From Effrenium voratum (Eukaryota; Sar; Dinophyceae; Suessiales; Symbiodiniaceae): a DNA stretch of 64,000 bases. The position numbers and the translations under genes are program-made. The stretch is taken from the NCBI GenBank assembly GCA_963377175.1, contig CAUJNA010001494.1:1-64000 (forward strand), in the 5' to 3' direction. This document shows, in pieces, positions 10,005 through 19,688 of the stretch (its first letter is position 1; every line of letters starts with the position of its first letter). The notes under the pieces were generated by a model that was not told the origin of the DNA, ran no database searches, and saw nothing but the letters and a program-made list of their open reading frames with translations.

Positions 10005-11120
10005 TCACATCAATTTGTTGAATTGATGCTGGGCCATCATGTTTGCAACCGCTGCGCCAAACGCAGGAGGATACCACTCTGACACATGCAATGCATCTTT
10101 CCGAGTCACCAGGGCAGCACCACAAGCAAATGCATCTGGCTGTGCTCTTTCAAGGCTTGCCACATGCCTGGATGTCGACCAAATCATCCAAGGCTTCCTA
10201 GTCTCGCCCCCAAAGGCAGCTCCATATGTCCGTGCGCTGCACACCTTGGTAAAGCCCAGCACCAGCTGCATTGTACTCACCTTCGCAAGCAGACTATCCG
10301 CAGGCTGCTCCAAGCAGGGAACATTCATGAGGAGGTAGCTGACAAAGAACAACAGACTGGTGACATTGCACAAGTGGTTGCCCTCCACAATGAACAGTCG
10401 ACTGGTGTCCCCCCAGAATTGGTTCTCCTCTTTCCGTTTTGCCTGCGCAGCACACAACATCACAAATGAGCTGCACCTGGTGCCAAACCAGTTCAAGGAG
10501 TCACACACTGTGTTGCTTAGTGCATCCACCCACAGGCGAATTCCTTGCGGGTAGAGAACATCATGATGTTCACCATACAGCTTGTCCAAAGCAACACAGT
10601 TCTTCTTGCGCCGCATGAACTCCTTGGTCAGGTTGCCACTCCCTGCGAAGAACTCCACCATATCTAGATATGAGTAACCTGCTTTCCGATGTTTCCATGC
10701 TCTCAAGCATAGGCCAAGCAACATGTCCGCCAGCCTCCATTCCTTCAGTTCAGGAAACGCTGCAGCCAAAATCGGATGCCATGCCTCAGAAGCCATCCCC
10801 TTGTTGCACTCAGCATCCCGGTGCAGAAACCTCTCAATTTCTTGGGTCAGATTCCTCCTGCAGCCCGAACCGCCAAAAGACCAATGGCCCTCATCATCAA
10901 TCGGGAAGTTTCCAATGGCAAAGTAGTCAGCCGTCACGCCGTGGCTCACTGCGTAGAACTCTTTCTGAATGCGCCAGGATTCAGCCTGCACTTTGGCAGC
11001 TACATTCTCCACAACATTGGGTGTGTTCTCCTTGTCCTTCAGCACACTGTTTGTCACTGCTCTTGCCCCTTTGCCCTTCTCTTTTTGCGCATCCAACTGA
11101 TCCTTGGACAAGAGTACCAT
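10005..11120 (-). CDS. Methyltransferase-like protein (FAG motif)
   Basis: The frame is open from 11249, but I choose the ATG at 11120 (MVLLSKDQLDAQK) because the upstream 43 residues are Cys/Val low-complexity from a CA repeat. That leaves about 370 residues. A helical N-half is followed by YLDMVEFFAGSGNLTKEF (SAM-binding loop, compare the D-x-F-AG-x-G of C5 cytosine methyltransferases), NCVALDKLYGEHHDV (second strand acidic residue position), WFGTRCSSFVML (place of the catalytic Pro-Cys, here Arg-Cys) and NVPCLEQPADSL (place of motif VI ENV, here EQP). The fold assignment is reasonable. DNA methylation activity is uncertain because motifs IV and VI deviate. Confidence 0.6.
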   Translation of the reverse strand: MVLLSKDQLDAQKEKGKGARAVTNSVLKDKENTPNVVENVAAKVQAESWRIQKEFYAVSHGVTADYFAIGNFPIDDEGHWSFGGSGCRRNLTQEIERFLHRDAECNKGMASEAWHPILAAAFPELKEWRLADMLLGLCLRAWKHRKAGYSYLDMVEFFAGSGNLTKEFMRRKKNCVALDKLYGEHHDVLYPQGIRLWVDALSNTVCDSLNWFGTRCSSFVMLCAAQAKRKEENQFWGDTSRLFIVEGNHLCNVTSLLFFVSYLLMNVPCLEQPADSLLAKVSTMQLVLGFTKVCSARTYGAAFGGETRKPWMIWSTSRHVASLERAQPDAFACGAALVTRKDALHVSEWYPPAFGAAVANMMAQHQFNKLM

Positions 11121-11504
11121 GGCCGCAGGAAGCTGAGAAAGCTGGCCAATGCCTAGCTTGAGCAAACCCGCACTCACACACACACACACACACATTGAAG
11201 GCGTTGCACTACATGAAGCAATGCAACACGCACATGCACTGTCATGCATTGCCAGCCGCCTGGTCGCTGTCCTTCATCATCTCATGCAATGCGCACACCT
11301 CGTTGGCACTGTTAACAACTCAGTGTCACAGCCCCGCGCAACACACATACACAGTCCCCAGCAGGATTGCGCTGCTGTAACTCTAGCATGTTAGCCCATT
11401 GTTTATGACATCAATGTCCCCATCATTGATATGTTCCCAGTTAAGCGCAATGTGTTGGGAAAGTTAGCCCAATATATGTCAGGTCAGTTCATGCTACATG
11501 CGCA
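11121..11504. other. Intergenic with short CA repeat
   Basis: Contains (CA)10 at about 11173-11194 and no convincing gene. A CTTGAGC word at 11156 resembles the 3' end of a complementary spliced leader, but the rest does not match. Confidence 0.45.
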
Positions 11505-11935
11505 TTTGAGATGATTTGAGATGATTTGAGATGATTTGAGATGATTTGAGATGATTTGAGATGATTTGAGATGATTTGAGATGATTTGAGATGATTTGAG
11601 ATAATTTGAGATGATTTGAGATAATTTGAGATAATTTGAGATAATTTGAGATAATTTGAGATAATTTGAGATAATTTGAGATAGGGTTTGGGGTGAGAGT
11701 TTGAGATAATTTGAGATAATTTGAGATAATTTGAGATAATTTGAGATACTTTGAGATAATTTGAGATAATTTGAGATAATTTGAGATAGGGTCTGGGGTG
11801 AGAGTTTGAGATAATTTGAGATAATTTGAGATAATTTGAGATAATTTGAGATAATTTGAGATAATTTGAAATAATTTGAGATAATTTGAGATAGGGTTTG
11901 GGGTGAGGGTTCGAGATTTTGGACATAATTTGAGA
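11505..11935. repeat. Central satellite array, 10-bp unit GAGATAATTT
   Basis: About 40 units of TGAGATGATT/TGAGATAATT, interrupted three times by ATAGGGTTTGGGGTGAG spacers (about 11682, 11785, 11892). The unit changes from the GATGATT form (left) to the GATAATT form (right), showing local homogenisation. The same unit ends both inverted termini of the element. The long open frames over it (LSQIISNYLK repeats) are artefacts. Confidence 0.9.
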
Positions 11936-12263
11936 GCATGCTTGAAGACTTTGAAGCACATGATAACTAAACAAATTCAATAAGGTGGACAACTGTGTCA
12001 AAGAGCATTTGTGGCTTACTCATTAACAAACAATCGATATATCAAAATGAAAAGCTACTTCATTGCCATGGCAGAACCAAACAGATGTGTTGAAGGCCCC
12101 GTCACCTCCTGCCTAAGGTGCACTGCATGCAGGCCAGCCCATAATAATGTTACAGCTTAGCTTTGGCGCTCCACCATTTTTGACATCCCGCACATGTCAG
12201 CACTCATCACAAAAATAGTGACAGTGATCTGGCACTGCAGACCACTATGCCACACTGGCTGAC
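11936..12263. other. Intergenic, nothing supported
   Basis: No coherent frame on either strand. One CACACTG motif at 12251 sits at its edge. Confidence 0.45.
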
Positions 12264-13310
12264 TCACAATACCTGCCACGAATCATCAATCACATCGCCT
12301 TCTGCCAGTGCTCCATGGCTTCGCCCACACCGGAAAGGACAGGCTTGACTCTTTGGAATTCCCGCGTGAGCCATGTATCGGTGAATGCACTCCGTGTGGA
12401 AGGTGTGTGAGCAAGCGAGTGCTTCTGCCTCCTGCCGCGGCAACTGATTCCAAAGCAACACAGTGTGTGCAAACCTCACTGACCTTTAAATACAACACAC
12501 AAAACTGCCCACACACAACTTGACCCAAAATAGCCAAGGCTCAGCTGCATCTAGGCGCTCAAAACAAAACTGGCACTTGGCAGCTGCTTCATCGTCTTGC
12601 GACTGTGGCACCTCGGCCTCGCCCGGAACAGGGAACTCCTGCTCGCTTTCTGCTTCGCCAGGCACGTCAGGTAGCTCAGCAGCTGCATCTGGGGGAACTG
12701 CCACAGGCCCTGCAGCCGCATCATCTGCATGTGCAGCATCTGCAGCTGCATCTGTAGCTGCCGGTGGCGCTGCCTTCGGCACTTGTCCAGTTCCTGGACC
12801 TGCACTGTCAGCAAGCAATGTGTTGGCAGTGGCCTTGGGCGTTGGGAAATTGAAGATAGGAGGCCCTGCTCTCCTTGCCTTGGCTGGGGGCGGCAGGCTC
12901 GGCACCTGTGGCGGGCTTGCGCTCGTTGCCACACTGGCTGCCTTTGGCACTACATAGGAATTCATGGCGCCACTCATGGATGTCAGCAGTGCCTTGGCTT
13001 TGGCCTTAGCCGTGGCTGGCTGTGTCATCCACACATCCTGCCAGCCAAATTCCCGGCATGAGGAATTCGAGGACCGTTTGAGTTTGTTGAAAGTCTGCCG
13101 AAGCACCTTTGCCAGCTGCAAGTAACTATCACCACAGCGCAGCTGGCTTATGCATGTCGTTGGCTTCTGTTGGGTCGTGAGGAAGATCAGCATCAGGAAG
13201 CTTGTGACAGACAAGTCACTTGTGGCTGGCGCATTCCAAGCAGGATTGATTGCTGTCACAAGCACGCCGAGCTGCGCCTGCCAGGGTTTGGTTGAATGGC
13301 AGGCACTCAA
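12264..13310 (-). CDS. RING-H2 protein (E3 ubiquitin ligase-like), two exons
   Basis: Exon 1 (13310 to about 12555) encodes a Lys/Ala and Pro/Ala/Asp-rich protein ending CQFCFERLDAA, the first Cys pair of a RING. Exon 2 (about 12425 to 12264) resumes EALACSHTFHTECIHRYM, the Cys-His/His-Cys core, then ACPFRCG (last pair, spaced C-x3-C instead of C-x2-C). Joining the halves restores a RING-H2 of normal spacing. The roughly 120-base segment between them has no coherent frame and is taken as an intron. The likely role is ubiquitin transfer, inferred from the domain. N-terminal residues before MTQPATAKAKAKA may belong to an earlier exon. Confidence 0.65.
12519..12539 (-). other. Possible relict spliced-leader sequence
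   Basis: The minus-strand 21-mer CCTTGGCTATTTTGGGTCAAG matches 17 of 21 bases of the dinoflagellate spliced leader as I recall it (CCGTAGCCATTTTGGCTCAAG), including ATTTTGG and TCAAG. It falls inside the presumed intron of the RING gene, not at a gene start, so coincidence is possible. Confidence 0.3.
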
Positions 13311-13344
13311 TCACTCAAGTTGGCAAATGGCTACACTGTGGAAG

Positions 13345-13845
13345 TTAAGTAGACAGCAGGCCACAAACATAAGCCCGTTTTGGTCTAGCAGTTTGCACAA
13401 CACCAGCCTTGGGAACCTTCTTCATTACTGATGTGCTCCGAGAGGTGGAGTCTGCATTTGCATACGGATTGTTGTTGTCAAACAAAGCTAGGATCTCAGG
13501 TTGCAGTTCGTTTTCTGATTGCGATTCGCTCGCCGACCTCCGTCTGCGATCACGGGCCTTGCGTGACCTTTTAAGACGGCGCCGCTTGTCGCGAGTGTTG
13601 CGGTCTGAGCGGCTGTCACTCCTGCTGCTGCGGCGCGGCCGAGACCTGGACCTGGACCTGCGGCTCTGGCGGACCCTGCGGCCGAATCCCCTTTGACTGC
13701 GGCCATCATCACTTTCACCGGCCGCGCTTGCACCACACTGGTTGCCGCCTTCAAAGTCCTGATTCTGATTGTCAGCCTCGTTAACCAATGATTGCTGGAG
13801 CGGCCCAGGCGGCAGCATCATCCCTGGCGGAGCAAAGCCATACAT
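13345..13845 (-). CDS. Arg/Ser-rich (RS-domain) protein
   Basis: A 166-residue frame starting MYGFAPPGMMLPPGP. An acidic/Gln-rich lead is followed by an RS tract of about 60 residues (RRSRSRSRPRRSSRSDSRSD) and an end with NNNPYANADSTSRSTS. RS tracts of this kind mark splicing and mRNP proteins, but no RNA-recognition motif is visible, so only the domain is claimed. The last ~15 residues may be read-through. It lies between the RING gene and the kinase-linked gene, same strand. Confidence 0.5.
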   Translation of the reverse strand: MYGFAPPGMMLPPGPLQQSLVNEADNQNQDFEGGNQCGASAAGESDDGRSQRGFGRRVRQSRRSRSRSRPRRSSRSDSRSDRNTRDKRRRLKRSRKARDRRRRSASESQSENELQPEILALFDNNNPYANADSTSRSTSVMKKVPKAGVVQTARPKRAYVCGLLST

Positions 13846-14291
13846 GGGGCATCGTCATTTGAGGTTGATGTCCTTGTACGCTAGGCCAAGCAGGTGCTGA
13901 GACAGCCTTCGGGAAACTGCCCCTCTCCTGATGCTCCATGGTCATGGCGCTAGTGCAAAGCGGAGTGTGTGACGAACTCGGTTTTCCCGAGCCCAGCCCT
14001 TGCTGCAGGCAATCTCAGACTTGCTCACAACATGAATGACTACAGAACTCTCACGCTTTGCATACAGGAATGAACTGAGGCTCAGGCAAAACTGCTTGCT
14101 GATAACAATGCCACCTTGCATTCATGTGTTCAGTTCCATGTGTCACATGACCTGGTGATCAATGAGCCACAATCACTGAATCACCTGCAGAATGTGACAC
14201 TCTTTTGCGCTCCGTATAATAGTCTAGTATTGAATTATGCCGCTTTGGCAATTTGGCCTCCGAGACTGAAACCACACTGGTTGGCTTCAGC
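13846..14291. other. Intergenic or intron, no supported gene
   Basis: No coherent coding. One CACACTG motif lies at 14273, near the 3' end of the next gene. Confidence 0.4.
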
Positions 14292-15500
14292 TCAGCGCTG
14301 AGGCCTCCACTGCCCCCAGTCAGACGATGCAGATGCACTGGATTCAATGTCCGCCCAGCGTCTTCTGGGCGGAGCATCGGCGTTGTGCTGTTGCCAGGAC
14401 TGCCATGGTTGCTGCCAGCCACTGCTCCATTCCGAATGCCATGACCATGACTGGCCCCACGATTCAGCGGGTTCCTGCGCTGACGTGGCCACTGGGTGGT
14501 CGCCAAAGTCCAAGGGCTCCTTTCGAGCCCCGTGTCTGACATATTGCGACAGGCCGTGAAGCACCAAATAGAATTGGTTTGTCGCCTGCACTGCCCACTT
14601 ATTGATTCGAAGCGCCCACTGAGTTTCAAATTCCTCAGTGTGCGGCTTCGCATTGAACTCAGTCTGCAGCTTCCGTGCCAGGCTTACGCACGCCTTTGTG
14701 AGCTTCCAGCGCAGGGCGTCTTGCCCGCTTACCCAATGAACCGGCAGGGCGTCCTGCAGTGCTCTTCTGAGACCCGCATGGACGCTCTCTTTGTCGAAAT
14801 GCACCGCCCATTCAAGGACCGGAAGGTCAGGATCCATTTCAGTGAGACCCAGGTACTGCCACACTTGCATGGTTCTTTTGGCCGTTTTGAAGGCGCTGAA
14901 ATGTTGGAGGGCGGCCTCAGAACAGTCAATGCCATCCTGCCTCAATCCATGGTTGAGCACTGCGAATAGCACTCGCACCAATTGTAACAGCACGCAAAAT
15001 GTTTGACGGTTCAATTGGTGCTCAAAGGTTTTCCTTGCTGGCATCGGCCGCGTCGACAGTTGCACCAATGGCACCTGCCAGCGTGTGATGTCAATCAAAT
15101 CAGACTCAATGACAGCTTGCGATCGCAGTCGCTCCTCCTCCTCCTGCTGGATGACACACTGTCTGTCCTGCTCTGCCGCAATAAGGTCATCCGTACAGGG
15201 CTGGAAGCGCATTGATGCTTCTGATGATGGCTCATCGAGGACAGCTTCCTCAGATCTTAATGTCATCTCATCATTCATTCCGATGAAGTCACCCGACTCT
15301 GCGTCCGGTGCCCAGTCTGGCATGGACTCCAGGTCCTGAGGGTCCTGTGCCAACTCAGCCCGGTGTCGCTTCCACTGCTGGACAGCGGCTGAGCCTGTCA
15401 CTTGCACTGCGTGCAGGGCAGGCCCCGCCTTTGCAATCGGCTGCTGCACTGGCTGTGGCAAGTTTTGCCAACCTGTCAAGTCCCTCTCGTCAGCCAGCAC
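14292..15500 (-). CDS. Unknown protein, Trp/Ser-rich C-terminus; probably joined to the upstream kinase
   Basis: A 402-residue frame. A Gln/Glu-rich N-third is followed by a helical domain (FCVLLQLVRVLFAVLNHGL, TMQVWQYLGLTEMDPDLPVL) and a C-terminal low-complexity segment rich in Trp, Ser and Gln (SWGQSWSWHSEWSSGWQQPW). It overlaps the kinase-like frame by 25 bases at 15476-15500. The kinase reads DSVSQQCW while this frame reads VLADERDLTGW, so an intron or frameshift may join them into a protein of about 820 residues. No family recognised. Confidence 0.5.
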   Translation of the reverse strand: MLADERDLTGWQNLPQPVQQPIAKAGPALHAVQVTGSAAVQQWKRHRAELAQDPQDLESMPDWAPDAESGDFIGMNDEMTLRSEEAVLDEPSSEASMRFQPCTDDLIAAEQDRQCVIQQEEEERLRSQAVIESDLIDITRWQVPLVQLSTRPMPARKTFEHQLNRQTFCVLLQLVRVLFAVLNHGLRQDGIDCSEAALQHFSAFKTAKRTMQVWQYLGLTEMDPDLPVLEWAVHFDKESVHAGLRRALQDALPVHWVSGQDALRWKLTKACVSLARKLQTEFNAKPHTEEFETQWALRINKWAVQATNQFYLVLHGLSQYVRHGARKEPLDFGDHPVATSAQEPAESWGQSWSWHSEWSSGWQQPWQSWQQHNADAPPRRRWADIESSASASSDWGQWRPQR

Positions 15501-16777
15501 TGTTGTGACACTGAGTCATTCGGTGTCACATTAGGCATGCCTTGCTGCGACACAGAGTCAGTCGGCCCCACCTGGGGCATGCCTTGCTGCGACACTGAAT
15601 CATCGGCAGTGACATTGACGACAGGCTCCCGCGCATACCGTACCCAGCTTGGTGGGCGCACGGGCTCTGGCACATTTTGCGACGACAATGCCCATGGATC
15701 AGCAGCCGGAAGGCTCACACTTGGCGATGATAATGCCCATGGATCAGCGCGCACAGGTGCTGGAGGAGGTGCCATTCCCAACACACTGCTTGGCTTATTG
15801 AAGGGCTCAAGCCTTGCCGCAGAGAGGGGCTTGGCGTCATTCCTTTCCCTAATTGCTCCCAGCATTTGCAGGCACCGCTCAAATTCTGCCCGGCAGTTCG
15901 CAAATTCTGCTGTGACCCAGGGAGGGCCATTGCTGAGCATGCTGGGCAGGACATTGCCAGGCCTGGCAAGGCAGTCGAGCAACTGAGGTCGCACGTCACC
16001 AACTGGATATTGGAGCGGAAGAAAAGCTCCGGACTGCGACACAAACGCATTCAGGTGGTGGCCTCGCCTGGTTTTAGCGAGGCCGTTGGTGTCACATATG
16101 CCAAACTCATGCCTGCCACCTTCAAGCCGCTTTGTGACCACAATGTTGGCAGGGGGCAGGTCCGTGATCAATTGGCCATTTGCATTGTCAAAGGCCGCCT
16201 CCTGCACATTCAACAAAAACAGGCCCCCCTGCATCATGACAAGAGCTGCTTGCACATAGAGCTCTTGCTGTGTCAGCTCCGCCGCTCGTCTTGCCACACT
16301 CTGTCCATCACCCATTGCAGTTTGCAGGAGCAGGCAATGGCTCGATTCTTTCCACATCCCCCTGCACGTCATGTGTGGGAGATAGGCTAGCATTTCAGGA
16401 AAGAATTTCGCCAAACTCGGAGCCTGATCCCTCACCGCATTTATGCAGCAGATGTCTTCTTGCATCGACCGATCATGGCTGTTGGACACCTTCATCACCA
16501 ACCTATTGAATTCATCTTCTGGGTGCCTCAGATCACTCACCATGTAAGCATCTCGGTGACAGCCGGCCCCCAGATATCTGTACCGCAAAGAATAACACAC
16601 TGTCTGGCCTTGTTGTTGCCCAGGCAGAGTAAGGGCCACCGTTCCGGCAGAGCGGAAAGCCTTGTGATGCTGCTTTGCAGGTGCTGGGCTGCTAGGCTCC
16701 GGAGTGGCAATTGCCCCGCTGATTTGTGTGCCTTGGCCAAGGCGGGCCTTGAGTTCCTGAATCACTAAATGAAACAT
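15476..16777 (-). CDS. Divergent protein kinase-like protein
   Basis: A 433-residue frame. Residues 62-98 give YRYLGAGCHRDAYMV (glycine loop position) and RLVMKVS (Lys96, the VAIK lysine). LITDLPPANIVV at 204-214 matches the catalytic loop with Asp206 and Asn211 but lacks the HRD His-Arg. FGICDTNG at 225-232 is at the DFG position (Asp229). The C-tail carries three DSVSQQGMP-type repeats. The fold is likely a protein kinase or small-molecule kinase. Activity is uncertain. It lies upstream of, and probably joined to, ORF 14292-15500. Confidence 0.6.
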   Translation of the reverse strand: MFHLVIQELKARLGQGTQISGAIATPEPSSPAPAKQHHKAFRSAGTVALTLPGQQQGQTVCYSLRYRYLGAGCHRDAYMVSDLRHPEDEFNRLVMKVSNSHDRSMQEDICCINAVRDQAPSLAKFFPEMLAYLPHMTCRGMWKESSHCLLLQTAMGDGQSVARRAAELTQQELYVQAALVMMQGGLFLLNVQEAAFDNANGQLITDLPPANIVVTKRLEGGRHEFGICDTNGLAKTRRGHHLNAFVSQSGAFLPLQYPVGDVRPQLLDCLARPGNVLPSMLSNGPPWVTAEFANCRAEFERCLQMLGAIRERNDAKPLSAARLEPFNKPSSVLGMAPPPAPVRADPWALSSPSVSLPAADPWALSSQNVPEPVRPPSWVRYAREPVVNVTADDSVSQQGMPQVGPTDSVSQQGMPNVTPNDSVSQQCWLTRGT

Positions 16778-17996
16778 GGCTGCAAAGACAGGACACAGTG
16801 AATGACACAGTGTCTGGCCTGATCATATCACAGCTGCAGGCATGGCAATTCACAAAGATTGACGAAGGCTGAACTGAAATGAAAGCTAATGACACTGAGT
16901 CCTGACTCAAGGCTTTTAATGTCAAGTTTTGGCTGAGGGCAGCACACCGTAAATGAGCATCTCCATCTGGCGGACCTGGTCACAGAAATCACCACTAGTT
17001 CACGACACAGCATTGACCGTGACTGTGAGTGAGGGCTCCTTGCAGACCTTTAAAAACCTAGTTACATGACATGGCTCTCACTTGTGCTTCTGTAAGTTCA
17101 ATGGCAGCAGGTTAGTCTTTATCTTTTCCCTTCCGCATCAAAGCGCTCTGTCTGTGACAGACAGTGACAGTGACTGAGTCACTGAGTGTCACTTCAATTC
17201 GCAGTCTGAGATGCAGATGTTGATCGTGACTGGTTTTGCTGTGACATGTGAATGACAAGGTTAATATTTGACAGCAACGTCAATTTAATGTTCTGAATCA
17301 TTGCCAGTCATCATCTGCCCCCCGTGACTGAATGAATCACAACACTGTTAAACACAGTGTTTGGCTCACTCATTCGAGCCGTTCGGACGTCTCGCATAGG
17401 AGACACTCGAAGAGAAGTGAGTCCGGGTCGCCCTCTTCCAGAAACATCATCTGGCTGATGGGCATGTGAAACCTCCACCAGCCTTGTCCCTGGCAGGTTA
17501 GCATCTTGTCCTTCTGAAGTGTTGTCATTCCCAGCTTCGTCACGGACATCTTGATGTAGATGATCTCCGGACTCAGCTGGCAACTGACTGTGTCTGCGCA
17601 AGATTACACTACCATGTTTTAGTTGACCTGTTTGCCAATTCCAGCAAGCAGTCTTTAGTAATTTCGCAGCTGTGCACCATCACCACCACCAACAGCAACA
17701 AGAAGAAGAAGAAGCACAATAAAAGAATGAAGAAGACAAAGATTATAACAAAAACAGCAGCAGCAGCAGCAGCAAGACCAATTATACAAACAACATCACA
17801 AATAACCAACAATAACAACATAATAACAACACTTACAGCAATAATAACAACAATAACAGCAATAACTACAGCAATACCAACAATAACATCATCAACAGCA
17901 GCAGCAACAGCAGCAGCAGCAGCACCAGCACGGCCTCACATTGTCCCAGTCACACTCACATATGAATATGAAGTGGATTAGGAACTCTTCAATGCA
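16778..17996. other. Long stretch without a firm gene; trinucleotide repeat
   Basis: A 96-residue minus frame at 17311-17601 (hydrophilic, LPGTRLVEVSHAHQPDDV) might be an exon but has no support. From about 17695 to 17930 there is an imperfect AAC/AGC trinucleotide repeat (AACAGCAGCAGC, ATAACAACA) that produces Gln/Thr/Ile-rich artefact frames. GTGACAG/CACTGAGT words are common at 17140-17240. Confidence 0.5.
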
Positions 17997-18455
17997 TCAG
18001 CAGTTAGTAAGGCTAAGGCACTGGGCCTCAGGATGGTTGTCCATCCGGTACCACGTTCCCCTCTCTACTGCCACCTTGAGTTCCGAGCGCAGCGAGAAGT
18101 GGTAGCGCGCGCCGGGCTGATAAAGTGGGCTCACATCTTTTGTCCCCCACAGATATTTCACCTGCCAGCACAAGACAATGCACAGTGCGCACTGGGCCAG
18201 CAACAAAGCACCAATGTGAAAACCGTCTTCTTCAACACCTTAATCTGTCAATTAGCAACTTGGCCAACACATGTAACATAGTCAGTCCCACCCAATTGTG
18301 AGCCAGGCCTCTTCAATGACTGGGATGTAGAAAACTGTTGGGCCTGCCCCGCAGTGACTGTAGATCTTGTTACTGCGGCTGGCGCCGCCGCTCTCATCTT
18401 TCTGCTTCTTGACGAGCGGAGTGGCAGTAACGTCAAGAACAGTGCGGCGCGACAT
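17997..18455 (-). CDS. Small unknown gene, probably two exons
   Basis: The first exon starts at the ATG at 18455 (MSRRTVLDVTATPLVKKQK) and runs to about 18300 (VFYIPVIEEAWL). The second runs from about 18175 to 17997 (KYLWGTKDVSPLYQPGARYH, ending SLTNC and a stop). The gap has no coherent frame. Both exons look like one small globular protein of about 110 residues. Not recognised. Confidence 0.4.
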
Positions 18456-18747
18456 GGCGTCACAATGCAAAAAGCGCAGACCCAACACACTGTTTTTCCT
18501 TGAGTCAATGTCAGTAACAGTAACAACTGACTCGATGTCATGGCACACACGTCACAGACAGCAAACGCAAAGCCTGAGTTCCTGACACTGATGATGCAAA
18601 AGTCCAGATTCAGCCACCAGCACCTGCCAGGTCGGAATTTTGGTAACACAACTTTCAAACACTCACTTTCAAACACGCCGGCTCCACATCCCACCAGTGC
18701 TGCCATGGAATCAAGGAACACACTGTTTGGCTTGCTGGGTTAGATTG

Positions 18748-19288
18748 TCATATCTCAAATGATGTTTCAGAGCTTGAACTTGCTTCGGCTTCTGAATCAA
18801 TCAGACGATCCGTGACTCCCCTGACAGCACTGGCAACCTTGATAGCCAAGCACAGCCATTCAACATGAGTTGAAGAACCTGGAGTCGTAAGGTACCTAAC
18901 CACCGCCGAGATATATCCGCGGATCCGACTATCACTGAAATTCCGTTTCAACTCGTCCGTAATGTCCTTCCACTGAATCTGCAAGTCCTTCAGGCTCATG
19001 CTGAAATGCGTCATTTCCTCAATATCCTTATCATCAGCGCCAAATACTTTGAAGATTGCCAGGATCAAAATCCGTTTACCCTTTGGCGCCAACGAATGCC
19101 ATTTGTTGAAGCGGAAGTCGTTCTCATTCTGAGTCTGGCCATAAAGCATCAGACGAAGAGACCAGGTCCTCAGCCTCGTCATCATCCACCTGCATGGCCG
19201 GACGTTTCTCGATTCTTGCAGCAGCAGGACTCTTCATCGCTTTGGCAGCAGGGCGCTTCATTATCGCTTTGGCAGCAGGGCGCTTCAT
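18748..19288 (-). CDS. KRPAAK-repeat protein with unknown C-domain (frameshifted)
   Basis: The ATG at 19288 opens MKRPAAKAIMKRPAAKAMK, tandem basic KRPAA units resembling nuclear localisation signals. An acidic stretch QVDDDEAEDLVSSSDA follows. Near 19150 the frame must change, by intron or one-base shift, to LMLYGQTQNENDFRFNKWH. The C-domain (to 18748) is about 130 residues with helical segments (LILAIFKVFGADDKDIEE) and a Ser/Glu end. KRPAAK N-termini recur, as I recall, in many dinoflagellate repeat-borne proteins. Function unknown. Confidence 0.5.
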
Positions 19289-19688
19289 CTTGGAAGCGAG
19301 GCGGCCTCAACACTACTATGCATGGGCAGGGTTCAGTCACCCTCAGATCCAACTATTGAATTGCAGCAATGCATTTGTTGACTCGACAATGTCACACACA
19401 ATTTCCGTAGCACAATTAAATTGCAAACACGTCCTGGAGTCAGTAGCTCAGTAACAGGTCCATGAATCAAAGTCAAAGTCGCATCAACGCGCCAGCCAGG
19501 CCTCTCAGTCATTCAACTTTCTGAGTGAAGGGAGTGGGACAAATAATTAATTACTTTTGGCAATGCAAAAAATGAAAAGTGTGAACGGACGATCGTGGGT
19601 TGTGACACACACACACATGTCACATGTCGTTGCTCATTTCGTAGCAAAGCCTGTCACACACAGGTGAAACTAAGTTGGAGCTCAAAAC
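19289..19688. other. Intergenic, nothing supported
   Basis: No coherent frame. Short (CA) and TGTGACA words near 19600. Confidence 0.45.

Noticed and set aside
11505..11935. CRISPR-like array
   Set aside because: 10-bp units without unique spacers, in a eukaryotic context.
11484..12001. Frames with LSQIISNYLK repeats
   Set aside because: Direct translation of the 10-bp satellite in three frames.
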